This document shows positions 35,395-43,563 of a stretch of DNA of 63,142 bases, piece by piece; position 1 is the first letter of the stretch; each line of letters opens with the position of its first letter. A program made the translations under genes and the position numbers. The notes beneath the pieces are model-generated. The model saw only the letters and a list, made by a program, of their open reading frames with translations. It had not been told where the DNA came from and ran no database searches. Origin of the DNA: Clostridia bacterium (GTDB taxonomy: Bacteria > Bacillota > Clostridia > Christensenellales > CAG-1252); contig JAIKVL010000002.1 in NCBI GenBank assembly GCA_024685775.1, positions 1 through 63,142 on the forward strand, given 5' to 3'.

Positions 35395-36241
35395 AATCAT
35401 CGACGGAAAAGCGATCGCGAACGCTTTGCAGGAAAGACTGAAAGAGCAGTGCGCTTATTTTGCGATGCAATTCGGCAGAAAGCCCAAACTTGCCGTTATT
35501 ATGGTCGGCGAGGATCCCGCGAGCGCGATCTACGTTCGCAATAAGATCCGCGCTTGCGAAGCGGTCGGTATCAATTCGGAATCCTATCGTTTACCCGAAT
35601 CGACCGAACAGGCGCAACTCGAAAGCATTATCGAGAAATTGAACGCCGATCCGACGGCGGACGGAATCCTCGTTCAGTTGCCGCTTCCTTCGCGCCTCAA
35701 TGCGAAAAGGATCATTCCTTTGATCGATCCTCGGAAAGACGTGGACGGATTCAGCGATTCCAATCTCGGTGCGCTCGTTTCGGATGATAAAAGCGGGCTT
35801 TATTCCTGCACGCCCCTTGGGATCATTCAACTGATCAAAAGCACGGGGATCGATCTGACGGGAAAGCGCGCGGTCGTCGTCGGTCGCTCGAACGAAGTCG
35901 GGAAGCCGGTCGCTTTAATGCTTTTGCAACAAAACGCGACGGTTACGATCTGCCACAGCAAAACCGTAAATCTCGGTGAAATCACGCGCACGGCGGACGT
36001 CCTCGTCGTCGCGGTCGGCAAAAAGAAACTCGTTACTGGCGATATGGTAAAAGAGGGCGCGGTCGTGATCGACGTCGGTATCAATCGCGACGAAGACGGA
36101 AAGCTTTGCGGCGACGTCGATTTTGCGTCCGTCGAGCCGAAAGCGGGATTCATTACGCCCGTTCCCGGTGGCGTCGGTCCCATGACGATCGCGATGCTGA
36201 TGACGAACACGATCAAAGCGGCGAAACGAAATGTTCAATAA
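35387..36241 (+). CDS. folD: Methylenetetrahydrofolate dehydrogenase / cyclohydrolase FolD
   Basis: This 284-residue bifunctional enzyme converts 5,10-methylene-THF to 10-formyl-THF. Signatures include VGEDPASAIYVRNKIRACE with the catalytic Lys region, DGILVQLPLP, and the Rossmann motif VVVGRSNEVGKPVALML, then PVPGGVGPMTIAML. RBS AAGGAGG lies in the nusB end. It overlaps nusB by 8 and xseA by 11 bases. Confidence 0.97.
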   Translation: MAKIIDGKAIANALQERLKEQCAYFAMQFGRKPKLAVIMVGEDPASAIYVRNKIRACEAVGINSESYRLPESTEQAQLESIIEKLNADPTADGILVQLPLPSRLNAKRIIPLIDPRKDVDGFSDSNLGALVSDDKSGLYSCTPLGIIQLIKSTGIDLTGKRAVVVGRSNEVGKPVALMLLQQNATVTICHSKTVNLGEITRTADVLVVAVGKKKLVTGDMVKEGAVVIDVGINRDEDGKLCGDVDFASVEPKAGFITPVPGGVGPMTIAMLMTNTIKAAKRNVQ

Positions 36242-37415
36242 AGCGCTCAGCGTCGAAGAGTTAAACAAATATATCCATCAAATCTTTTTAGCCGAGGAAA
36301 TGTTGATCGGCGTTTCGGTTTTCGGCGAAGTTTCGGGCGTTCGGGTGAGCGGTCCTCACGCGTATTTTACCGTGAAAGGGGAAAGCGCCGCGATTTCTTG
36401 CACGCTCTTTTCTTACGCGCGGACGTATCTTCCGAAGGACGGCGAAAGCGTCTTGTTGAAGGGCAGTCCGGATTATTACGTTAAGACGGGTAAACTCTCT
36501 TTCAACGTTACGCAGATCCAACCGATCGGAGTCGGAAAACTGCACGTCGAGCTTGAAAAACTCAAAGCCGCGCTCGCGAAAGAGGGCGTTTTCGACGAAT
36601 CGCATAAAAAACCTATTCCCCGATTTTCGAAAGACGTTTGCGTGATCACGAGCAAAACGGGCGCGGTAATCCGCGATATTTATCGGACGATCCGTAACGT
36701 CAATCGCTCGATCAATATTCACGTTTACAACGTGCGCGTCCAAGGAGAAGGCGCGGAAAACGAGATCGCTCGCGCGATCGAAAGGACGGATAAAAAGTTC
36801 GACGTCATTATCGTGGCGCGCGGCGGCGGTTCCTTCGAAGATCTCGCGCCTTTTAATACTGAGATTGTCGCAAGGGCGATTTATCGAGCCGAAACCCCGA
36901 TCGTTTCCGCAGTCGGGCACGAAACGGACTTTTCTTTGTCCGACTTTGCGGCGGACGCTCGCGCCGCCACTCCGACAGCCGCGGCGCATCTCGTCGCATA
37001 CGACGAATCGGAGATCCTTTCTTCGATTTTCAACTCGCTTTCCGAAATGGGACTTTCGCTTCAACAAAAAGAAGCGTTATGCGAAAAAGATCTGACGCGC
37101 GTCGTTCGGGCGATCGAGCGCAACGCTTCGCTCCTTTCGGAACGCGGTTCGGCGAAACTCCGTTCGCTGTTATCCGCACTCTCCGGATCGCATAAATTGT
37201 TTGTTCGGAAGAAAGAAAGCGATCTCGAAAAGATCCTCGTTCGTTTGAGCGGATTAAATCCGCTTGCCGAACTTGCGAAGGGGTATGCGGCGGCATCCGT
37301 TAACGGAAGGCGCGTTTCTTCCGCTCGGGACGTCCAAGTCGGCGACGAAATGGAACTTATTTTGAAAGACGGCGCTTTAAAAGCGCAAATAAAGGAGATA
37401 CGATATGACGTTTGA
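36231..37415 (+). CDS. xseA: Exodeoxyribonuclease VII large subunit
   Basis: This 394-residue subunit has an N-terminal OB-fold (VFGEVSGVRVSGPHAYFTVK) and the catalytic domain with VITSKTGAVIRDIYRTIRN, IIVARGGGSFEDLAPFNTE and SAVGHETDFSLSDFAADARA, followed by a coiled coil that carries the small subunits. It degrades single-stranded DNA with XseB. It overlaps folD by 11 and xseB by 11 bases. Confidence 0.96.
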   Translation: MFNKALSVEELNKYIHQIFLAEEMLIGVSVFGEVSGVRVSGPHAYFTVKGESAAISCTLFSYARTYLPKDGESVLLKGSPDYYVKTGKLSFNVTQIQPIGVGKLHVELEKLKAALAKEGVFDESHKKPIPRFSKDVCVITSKTGAVIRDIYRTIRNVNRSINIHVYNVRVQGEGAENEIARAIERTDKKFDVIIVARGGGSFEDLAPFNTEIVARAIYRAETPIVSAVGHETDFSLSDFAADARAATPTAAAHLVAYDESEILSSIFNSLSEMGLSLQQKEALCEKDLTRVVRAIERNASLLSERGSAKLRSLLSALSGSHKLFVRKKESDLEKILVRLSGLNPLAELAKGYAAASVNGRRVSSARDVQVGDEMELILKDGALKAQIKEIRYDV

Positions 37416-37629
37416 AGAAATTCTCGCGAAACTCGAATCGATTTCGGATTCTTTGGAAAACGGAAATCTTCCGCTTGAAAAGGGGATCGAACTCTATAAC
37501 GAGGGTTTGGAATTATCCAAAAAGGCGATCGCGATCTTAAAGGAAGGAAAGGGTAAGATCACCCTTTTGAACGATGAACTCGGAAAGCTTGCGGACGAAG
37601 CGTTCGAGGTGGAGGAAGGCAATGATTAA
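37405..37629 (+). CDS. xseB: Exodeoxyribonuclease VII small subunit
   Basis: This 74-residue helical hairpin protein has the family pattern FEEILAKLESISDSLENGNL then PLEKGIELYNEGLEL. Several copies bind each XseA subunit. RBS AAAGGAGA is in the xseA end. It overlaps ispA by 8 bases. Confidence 0.95.
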   Translation: MTFEEILAKLESISDSLENGNLPLEKGIELYNEGLELSKKAIAILKEGKGKITLLNDELGKLADEAFEVEEGND

Positions 37630-38533
37630 AGACGTTCTTTCCGCATTTGCGGAAAAGTTTAATAAAGATCTCGAAAAGGTCATGGGCGAGTTGAAAGGCG
37701 GCGCGCTCGTCTCCGCCATGAGGTATTCCGTCACGGGCGGCGGGAAGCGTTTGCGCCCGTTTATGGTGCTTTTGACGGCGGAAATGGGCGGCTTGACCTA
37801 CGACGACGTTTTCCCGCTTATGGTCGGCGTCGAACTCATCCATACCTATTCTTTGGTTCACGACGATTTGCCTTGTATGGATGACGACGATTATCGCCGC
37901 GGAAGAAAAGCGACGCACGCCGAATTCGGCGAAGCAATGGGCGTTCTCGCGGGCGACGCGCTTTTGAATTACGCCTACGAGTATATGCTCGCAAACGCCG
38001 TTAAAGCGAAAAATATCGGAGGTTTTATCACGGCGATCAGCTGCATTATGGTTCGCGCGGGGTATTTGGGAATGCTCGGCGGTCAAAGCTACGATATCGA
38101 CGAAGAGATCAAAAAGCAGTTCAAGCGCGAAGATTTTATCAATATGTACGCGGGAAAGACGGGCGCATTGTTTCAAGCTGCGCTCGGCGCCGGCGCGTTT
38201 GCAGCCGGGCTTTCGGAAGACGATCTTACCGCGCTTTTGAAATGCGGAACCTATCTCGGCGTCGCATTTCAGCTGAAAGACGACCTCGACGATTTGACGC
38301 AGGATCAAAAGGGCGTGGACGAGAAGGAAAAGAAGCCTTGTTTGACGATGCTTGCAACCTTTGAAAATGCGTCCGCAAAAGAATTCGTCGAGCTCAATCG
38401 CGACGTCGCAAAGGATACCGTTCGAAACGTAAAAGGAAGCGAGAACCTGATCGCTTTGATCGATTATCTTTTGACGTTCTCGGAGGAAAATTCCGAAAAA
38501 TCCGATAAAGACGAAGAAAAATCCGAGAATTGA
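37622..38533 (+). CDS. ispA: Short-chain prenyl diphosphate synthase (farnesyl/geranyl type)
   Basis: This 303-residue trans-prenyl synthase condenses IPP with allylic diphosphates. The first Asp-rich motif is in VHDDLPCMDDDDYRRGRKAT and the second in QLKDDLDDLTQD; GGGKRLRPF near the N-terminus binds IPP. Two residues between the DD pair of the first motif fit a farnesyl synthase. ATG 37622 follows GGAGGAAGG; an in-frame start at 37574 within xseB is rejected. The C-terminus is an acidic/lysine tail. It is followed by the OLE RNA gene. Confidence 0.93.
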   Translation: MIKDVLSAFAEKFNKDLEKVMGELKGGALVSAMRYSVTGGGKRLRPFMVLLTAEMGGLTYDDVFPLMVGVELIHTYSLVHDDLPCMDDDDYRRGRKATHAEFGEAMGVLAGDALLNYAYEYMLANAVKAKNIGGFITAISCIMVRAGYLGMLGGQSYDIDEEIKKQFKREDFINMYAGKTGALFQAALGAGAFAAGLSEDDLTALLKCGTYLGVAFQLKDDLDDLTQDQKGVDEKEKKPCLTMLATFENASAKEFVELNRDVAKDTVRNVKGSENLIALIDYLLTFSEENSEKSDKDEEKSEN

Positions 38534-38577
38534 CGGCTCTTTATAACGGGCGTTGATCCGAGAAATTCGCTTTTTTA

Positions 38578-38606
38578 TTGTAATTTCGGAAAAGATATGA
38601 TAATAT
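38578..38606 (+). promoter_or_regulatory. Promoter directly upstream of the OLE RNA
   Basis: TTGTAA (38578-38583), 17-base spacer, TAATAT (38601-38606), with TG at 38598-38599 forming an extended -10. The expected transcription start near 38613 coincides with the 5' strand of the closing stem of the RNA. Confidence 0.7.
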
Positions 38607-38613
38607 ATTTATA

Positions 38614-39180
38614 CGGTGGTGCAGTATTCTAGTCAGAACATACGCGTACGAGGGCGGGGTTAAAATATCGCCGTAGGGCACATCGATGAAGTTTCTTGTG
38701 TTGGCTCGTTTTGCCCAAATTCGGGTCGATGCTGGGAGTTAAGAATTGCGGGCGTTTCGTAACGGCATACGGAAGCCGACCCACTTTTCGTGGAGACCTA
38801 ATATGGTGGTCGCTCACGGGCACTGTTTAGGATTAAACCTGCAATGCGGTCTCAAAGCTGTGTGCAGCGTAGCCTGCCTTGAGTGAAATAGGCGGATTGG
38901 GAACCACACCGATTCCGTCGGCAGACGGAGTCCGGTGATTGCCCATGAAACTTAAATTGCAAAAGAGGATAAGTCGCGTGTGGTCTGTTAAGGAAATCTT
39001 CTAGACTGTAAATCAAGCACGATAAGGATTATAGTGCGACCTTAGTGGTGATTCAGTTGCGTTTGGGGCGACCCGCGCTCTGCGGATTAAAAGGAAACTG
39101 CGCGTTCGGCGACGGCGCGTTCCGCTTGGGGAAAGCCTACTGGACCTATGGCGCAAGGTTTACTTATTTTGCTACCACCG
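38614..39180 (+). ncRNA. ole: OLE RNA (ornate, large, extremophilic RNA)
   Basis: This 567-base region between ispA and the OapA-like gene has no credible protein gene on either strand. Its ends pair: CGGTGGT (38614-38620) with ACCACCG (39174-39180). Internal hairpins are visible, such as CACCG/CGGTG (38907-38911 / 38933-38937) enclosing TCCGTC-GGCA-GACGGA. OLE RNA is known to be about 600 bases, to lie between ispA and oapA-dxs, and to form a membrane-bound complex with OapA linked to Mg2+, alcohol and cold tolerance. Position, size, closing stem and neighbour all fit. The identification rests on synteny and recalled features, not on a covariance search. Confidence 0.88.
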
Positions 39181-39202
39181 ATTCTCAAAGGAGTTATTTT
39201 TT

Positions 39203-39844
39203 TTGAAAGAAGACGGATCGATTCCAAGCCCGAATTCGGAAGAACCATCACCGAAAGAGCGAAAGAAAAAGGGTAATAAGCATAACGTTTGGCCATTGAA
39301 AGTAACGGTCATAACGCTTGTGTTGTCCGCTTTTTTCAGTTTTTTTACCGAGATCGTTTCAACGAAAAGTAATTTGGTCGTCGCTTTGTTGATCTGCGTC
39401 TTATTGATCGTGATCAGCATCGTTTTCGACGGGATCGGCGTCTCCGTTACGAATTGTGACCCGAAGCCTTTGACCGCGATGGCAGCAAGGCGCGTCCCCG
39501 CGAGCAAAAGGGCGCTGCGCCTCGTCCAAAACTCCGAAAAGGTCAGCAGCATTTGTTGCGACGTGATCGGAGATATCTGCGGCGTTATTTCGGGCGCGTG
39601 TTCCGCGGCGATCGTCTTGAAAATCGTTTTATTTACGGGAAACAAATATCAACTTTTGTTTTCGATCGTAGCAAGCGCGGTGATCGCGGCGATCACGGTC
39701 GGCGGGAAGGCGTTCGAAAAGACGATCGCGATCAAAAATTCGAAAGAAATGGTTATGCTGACCGCTCGTATTATGGGCATTTTCAGCAAAGAAGATAGGA
39801 AGGATCGGAAAGATGCTGCTAAAAAGAATAAATCTTCCCAATGA
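39203..39844 (+). CDS. oapA: OLE-associated protein A (OapA-like membrane protein)
   Basis: This 213-residue protein has a basic hydrophilic N-terminus, membrane helices near residues 31-51, 57-76 and 128-165, and a very basic C-terminal tail (KEDRKDRKDAAKKNK) suited to RNA contact. A DxxxD pair (Asp120 and Asp124 in CDVIGDICG) matches the conserved motif I recall for OapA. It starts with TTG 39203, 9 bases after AAAGGAG, 22 bases after the OLE RNA. It overlaps dxs by 32 bases. Known OapA binds OLE RNA and brings it to the membrane. Confidence 0.87.
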   Translation: MKEDGSIPSPNSEEPSPKERKKKGNKHNVWPLKVTVITLVLSAFFSFFTEIVSTKSNLVVALLICVLLIVISIVFDGIGVSVTNCDPKPLTAMAARRVPASKRALRLVQNSEKVSSICCDVIGDICGVISGACSAAIVLKIVLFTGNKYQLLFSIVASAVIAAITVGGKAFEKTIAIKNSKEMVMLTARIMGIFSKEDRKDRKDAAKKNKSSQ

Positions 39845-41552
39845 CGTAAAAAAACTGAATATTTCCGAATTATCCGAACTCTCTCAGGAAGTCAGATCGA
39901 GAATCGTCGAAGTTACGCTTCAAAACGGAGGGCATATCGGCGCGTCTCTCGGCGCGGTCGAGCTCATCGTCTCGCTGCTTTACGTCTTCGATGCGGAAAA
40001 AGATAAAATCGTTTTCGACGTCGGGCATCAAGCCTATGCGTACAAAATTTTGACGGGGCGAAACGCGGAATTCGATTCGCTTCGAACGTTCGGAGGAATC
40101 AGCGGATTCCCGAAACCGAGTGAAAGCAAGTATGATTCCTTTGTCGGCGGACATGCGGGCAACGCGATCTCGGCTGCCTGCGGATACGCCAAAGCGCGAG
40201 AACTCTCGGGCGAGAATTACGAAGTGATCTCTGTCCTCGGCGACGGCGTTATGGTGAACGGCGAGACCGCGGAAGGCTTTAATCTCGCGTCCTCGATCGG
40301 AAAACAGATCATCGTTCTCAACGATAATACCTATTCGATCTCGGAAGGCGTCGGAAGCGTCCCGGAATATTTGAAAGCCCTACGCGCAAAACCTTGCTCG
40401 ACAAAGCTCAGGAAGGGGGCGGAGAGTCCGTTCGCGCATTACGATCTTTCCTATGTCGGTCCCGTTTGCGGTCACGATATTCCTTCTTTGGTCAAAGCAT
40501 TTGAAACTGCGAAAAATTCGGATAAATCCGTCGTTTTACATATCGTAACCAGTAAAGGAAAAGGGTATCTTCCCGCGGAGCAAAACCCATTGAAACTTCA
40601 CGGCGTTCCTCCGAAGGGAGAGCGCGACGGCGTTTCGTTCGGTTCCGTTTTCGGAAAAACGCTCGTAAAGCTTCGCGAAAAGGACGATAAGATCGTCGCG
40701 ATCGCGGCGGCAATGGCGATCGGAACGGGATTATCGGAATTCGTCGATCGATTTCCGAATAGTTTTATAGACGTCGGGATCGCGGAAAGCACGGCGGTTT
40801 CCGTCGCTGCGGCTCTTGCGAGGGCAGGTTTTAAGCCGTACGTCGCGATCTATTCCACTTTTTTGCAGCGCGCTTACGACCAAATGCTTTACGACGTGGC
40901 GATGGACGACCTCGGCGTAACGTTCATCGTGGATCGTGCGGGCATCGTCGGGGAAGACGGCGAATCGCATCAGGGGATCTACGACCTTTGTCTGCTTTCA
41001 TCCGTTTCCTCCTCGCGCGTTTTTTCGCCGAGTTCGGGCGAAGAACTCGAAAAAATGCTCGAATACTGCGCCTCGGTTCCCGGACTCAAAGTGATCCGCT
41101 ATCCGAAAGGCAGTGCGGAAACGGGCATTCCGACGAACGCCGATTTCCCGCATTGGGTCACGATCAAGCAAGGAAATTCGAACGCGTTTATCGTTGCCCA
41201 CGGCGCGCGTATGGTTCAAAACGCGATGGAAGCGGCGAGCGTCCTTGAAACAGACGGGATCTCCGTCGGCGTCGTTAACGCGCGCTCGATCAAGCCTTTC
41301 GATTCGGAATTTCTTTCGTCCGTTCAAGGCGCGAGACTATTCGTCTTGGAAGACGTCGTGTATTCGGGTTCGCTTTCGGAAAATCTCCTCGCGAACGGTT
41401 TTGACGTTTCCGCGATCACCTTGCCGGACGGTTACGTTACTTTCGGAAAAGTTTCCGAATTGCAGCGTCTCTTCGGGCTCGACGCGGAGAGCGTCGCGGC
41501 TAAGATCAAAAAAGAGTATGAGACTGGACGTTTTTCTGGCGGAAAGAGATAA
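39813..41552 (+). CDS. dxs: 1-deoxy-D-xylulose-5-phosphate synthase
   Basis: This 579-residue thiamine-diphosphate enzyme opens the MEP isoprenoid pathway from pyruvate and glyceraldehyde-3-phosphate. Motifs: GGHIGASLGAVEL, DVGHQAYAYKILTGR, the ThDP-binding GDGVMVNGETAEGFN with NDN, and EGESHQGIYDL-like DGESHQGIYDL in the pyrimidine domain. It is about 40 residues shorter than typical DXS. ATG 39813 lies within the oapA end. It overlaps tlyA by 35 bases. Confidence 0.94.
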   Translation: MLLKRINLPNDVKKLNISELSELSQEVRSRIVEVTLQNGGHIGASLGAVELIVSLLYVFDAEKDKIVFDVGHQAYAYKILTGRNAEFDSLRTFGGISGFPKPSESKYDSFVGGHAGNAISAACGYAKARELSGENYEVISVLGDGVMVNGETAEGFNLASSIGKQIIVLNDNTYSISEGVGSVPEYLKALRAKPCSTKLRKGAESPFAHYDLSYVGPVCGHDIPSLVKAFETAKNSDKSVVLHIVTSKGKGYLPAEQNPLKLHGVPPKGERDGVSFGSVFGKTLVKLREKDDKIVAIAAAMAIGTGLSEFVDRFPNSFIDVGIAESTAVSVAAALARAGFKPYVAIYSTFLQRAYDQMLYDVAMDDLGVTFIVDRAGIVGEDGESHQGIYDLCLLSSVSSSRVFSPSSGEELEKMLEYCASVPGLKVIRYPKGSAETGIPTNADFPHWVTIKQGNSNAFIVAHGARMVQNAMEAASVLETDGISVGVVNARSIKPFDSEFLSSVQGARLFVLEDVVYSGSLSENLLANGFDVSAITLPDGYVTFGKVSELQRLFGLDAESVAAKIKKEYETGRFSGGKR

Positions 41553-42234
41553 TCTCTCGCGGACGCGCGCGGCGAATTTGATCAAAACGGGCGGTGTCTC
41601 GGTCAACGGAAAGCGCGTGGATAAGCCGTCCGCGGAAATCTCCGGGGAAGAGATCGTCGAAGTCGTCGACACGTTGAAATTCGCGTCTCTCGGCGGCGTT
41701 AAACTCGAAAACGCGCTGGATTTCTTTCACATCGATCTGAAAAATAAATCTTGCTTGGACGTCGGCGCGGCAAACGGCGGTTTCACCGATTGTATGCTGA
41801 AACGAGGCGCGGAACGCGTTACGGCGGTCGATCTGCACGTCGCGTTTCCCGATTTTCTCAAAGAAGACGCGCGCGTCGAGATCGCGGACGAAATCAATGC
41901 TAAGGATCTTGCCGAGCATTTCCGAGGTAGGGCATTCGACTTTATTTCGGTCGATTTGAGCTTTATTTCGCTTTGCGGTCTTTTCCCGATCTTTCGTTCG
42001 TTGCTTTCCGAAAACGGCGAATTGATCTGTCTTTTTAAGCCTCAGTTCGAAGTCGGAAGGAAAGATCTGCCGAAAAGCGGCGTCGTCAGGGATAAAAAAG
42101 CCATTGAAAAAGCCTTTGCGCGCGTCCTTCTCGCGGCAAAAGAGTCCGGATTGCGTTTTTTCGGAGATTGCGCCGTCCCCGAATTGTTCGATGATAAAAA
42201 CGCGGAGCGGACGATCTTATTTCGTCTGAACTGA
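41518..42234 (+). CDS. tlyA: TlyA family rRNA methyltransferase (YqxC)
   Basis: This 238-residue protein has an N-terminal S4 RNA-binding domain (MRLDVFLAERDNLSRTRAAN) and an FtsJ-like methyltransferase domain with SCLDVGAANGGFTDCML and the FKPQFEVGR motif. The TlyA family methylates ribose positions of 16S and 23S rRNA in some bacteria; the function in Firmicutes is less certain. ATG 41518 is chosen on the conserved MRLD start; the open frame runs back to 41113 inside dxs without homology. Confidence 0.92.
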   Translation: MRLDVFLAERDNLSRTRAANLIKTGGVSVNGKRVDKPSAEISGEEIVEVVDTLKFASLGGVKLENALDFFHIDLKNKSCLDVGAANGGFTDCMLKRGAERVTAVDLHVAFPDFLKEDARVEIADEINAKDLAEHFRGRAFDFISVDLSFISLCGLFPIFRSLLSENGELICLFKPQFEVGRKDLPKSGVVRDKKAIEKAFARVLLAAKESGLRFFGDCAVPELFDDKNAERTILFRLN

Positions 42235-42290
42235 TTTCTTTTATAAAATTTATATTTTTTTCAATATTTCGATAAATTTGCATATTTTCC

Positions 42291-42319
42291 TTGTAAATAC
42301 TGAATAATCGCGTTATAAT
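42291..42319 (+). promoter_or_regulatory. Promoter of nadK (leaderless configuration)
   Basis: TTGTAA (42291-42296), 17-base spacer, TATAAT (42314-42319), with 6 bases to ATG 42326 and no Shine-Dalgarno sequence. Confidence 0.85.
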
Positions 42320-42325
42320 TTCAGT

Positions 42326-43108
42326 ATGAAACTGTGTATTGTTATCAATGACGGAAAGAAAAAAGCGCGTGAAATCGCGGGCGAATTCATGGATGAGCTT
42401 ACGGCTCGTTCGATTGATTTTTACGTTTTTTCGGGCGTTCTCTCGAAAGGAACGACGGCTGCCGTCGTCTTCGGCGGAGACGGAACGATCCTGAAATTCA
42501 TCCGCACGGGCATCGTCAACGTCCCCGTTCTCGGGATCAATTGCGGAAAGATGGGATTTCTCGCGGAAACCGCGCGTCCCGCTTCGGAGACGATCGACAA
42601 GCTCCTTCGCGGCGAATATTCGATCGACGAACGGAAACTTTTGCGCGTAGATTGCGGCGGAGAAGTCTATTACGCCTTGAACGAAGTCGTTCTCGGGCGC
42701 GCGGACTCGATCAATCTCGTGGACGTAGAGATCTCGACGGACGAAGGTTCGCTCGATATGTACCGCGCGGACGGCGTGATCGTCGCGACTCCGACAGGTT
42801 CCACGGCGTATTCTTTGTCGGCGGGCGGTCCCGTTTTGAGTCCGAAAGTCCCTGCGTACGTCGTAACGCCGGTTTGTCCGCACAGCCTGCATTCCCGACC
42901 GATGGTCCTATCCGACGACGAGGTCATAAACGTGTCCGTTCGGACGTCCGGAAAATGCATCGCGGTGATCGACGGGGCAAACGTCCTTTCTTCGATGGAT
43001 GGATTCGATATCCGCGTTTCGACGGACGGGAAATGCGCCGCGTTTATTCGAACGGAAAAGCGCAGTTTTTATAAAACGATGTTAAACAAAATGACGAAGG
43101 AAGGTTGA
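42326..43108 (+). CDS. nadK: NAD kinase
   Basis: This 260-residue kinase phosphorylates NAD to NADP. The FGGDGTILKF motif is near residue 50, NEVVLGR and TPTGSTAYSLSAGGP in the C-terminal domain complete the NAD-binding site. The start ATG 42326 directly follows its own promoter. It overlaps the preceding bases of argR, whose ATG is 3 bases after the nadK stop. The dxs-tlyA-nadK-argR-recN order is conserved in Firmicutes. Confidence 0.95.
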   Translation: MKLCIVINDGKKKAREIAGEFMDELTARSIDFYVFSGVLSKGTTAAVVFGGDGTILKFIRTGIVNVPVLGINCGKMGFLAETARPASETIDKLLRGEYSIDERKLLRVDCGGEVYYALNEVVLGRADSINLVDVEISTDEGSLDMYRADGVIVATPTGSTAYSLSAGGPVLSPKVPAYVVTPVCPHSLHSRPMVLSDDEVINVSVRTSGKCIAVIDGANVLSSMDGFDIRVSTDGKCAAFIRTEKRSFYKTMLNKMTKEG

Positions 43109-43110
43109 AA

Positions 43111-43554
43111 ATGTCTTGCGATAACAGAAGGCTCCGCATCTTGGAATTGATTAAAAAATATAACGTAGGCAGGCAGGATCAGCTCGTCGAACTCCTGAAC
43201 GCGGAAGGTTTCGGCGTGACGCAAGCCACCGTTTCGCGCGACATCAACGAGCTTCAACTCAAAAAGATCAAAGAAGGCGGCGTTTTCCGCTATATTCAAG
43301 CCGATGCGCCGACGATGATCACGGAAAGCAAGGTCTCCATTATGTTTAAGCAGACGGTCAACAGCGTAGCCGTCAGCCAAAATCTAATTATCGTTAAGAC
43401 GCTGGCGGGCAGCGCGAACGCCGTTTGCGCGATCCTCGATAACTTTAATCTCGAAGGCGTTTTAGGCTCCGTCGCGGGCGACGATTGCATCTTTATCGCA
43501 ACCGAACCCGGGAAAGCGGAAGCGATTGCGAACACCTTTCGCTCTTATCTTTGA
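43111..43554 (+). CDS. argR: Arginine repressor ArgR/AhrC
   Basis: This 147-residue regulator has an N-terminal winged helix with SRDINELQLKKIK and a C-terminal hexamerisation and arginine-binding domain (VKTLAGSANAVCAILDNFNL, GDDCIFIAT with the conserved Asp pair). It controls arginine metabolism genes. ATG 43111 is preferred with GAAGGAAGG upstream; TTG 43105 overlaps the nadK stop. No ARG box was recognised in the window. Confidence 0.94.
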   Translation: MSCDNRRLRILELIKKYNVGRQDQLVELLNAEGFGVTQATVSRDINELQLKKIKEGGVFRYIQADAPTMITESKVSIMFKQTVNSVAVSQNLIIVKTLAGSANAVCAILDNFNLEGVLGSVAGDDCIFIATEPGKAEAIANTFRSYL

Positions 43555-43563
43555 TTTTTTGCT

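Noticed and set aside
38629-38823. 64-residue open frame on the - strand in the OLE region
   Set aside because: No ribosome binding site or recognisable protein; the region is better explained as a structured RNA.
41113-41517. N-terminal extension of tlyA inside dxs
   Set aside because: The S4 domain starts at ATG 41518 and the upstream translation is basic and unrelated to the family.
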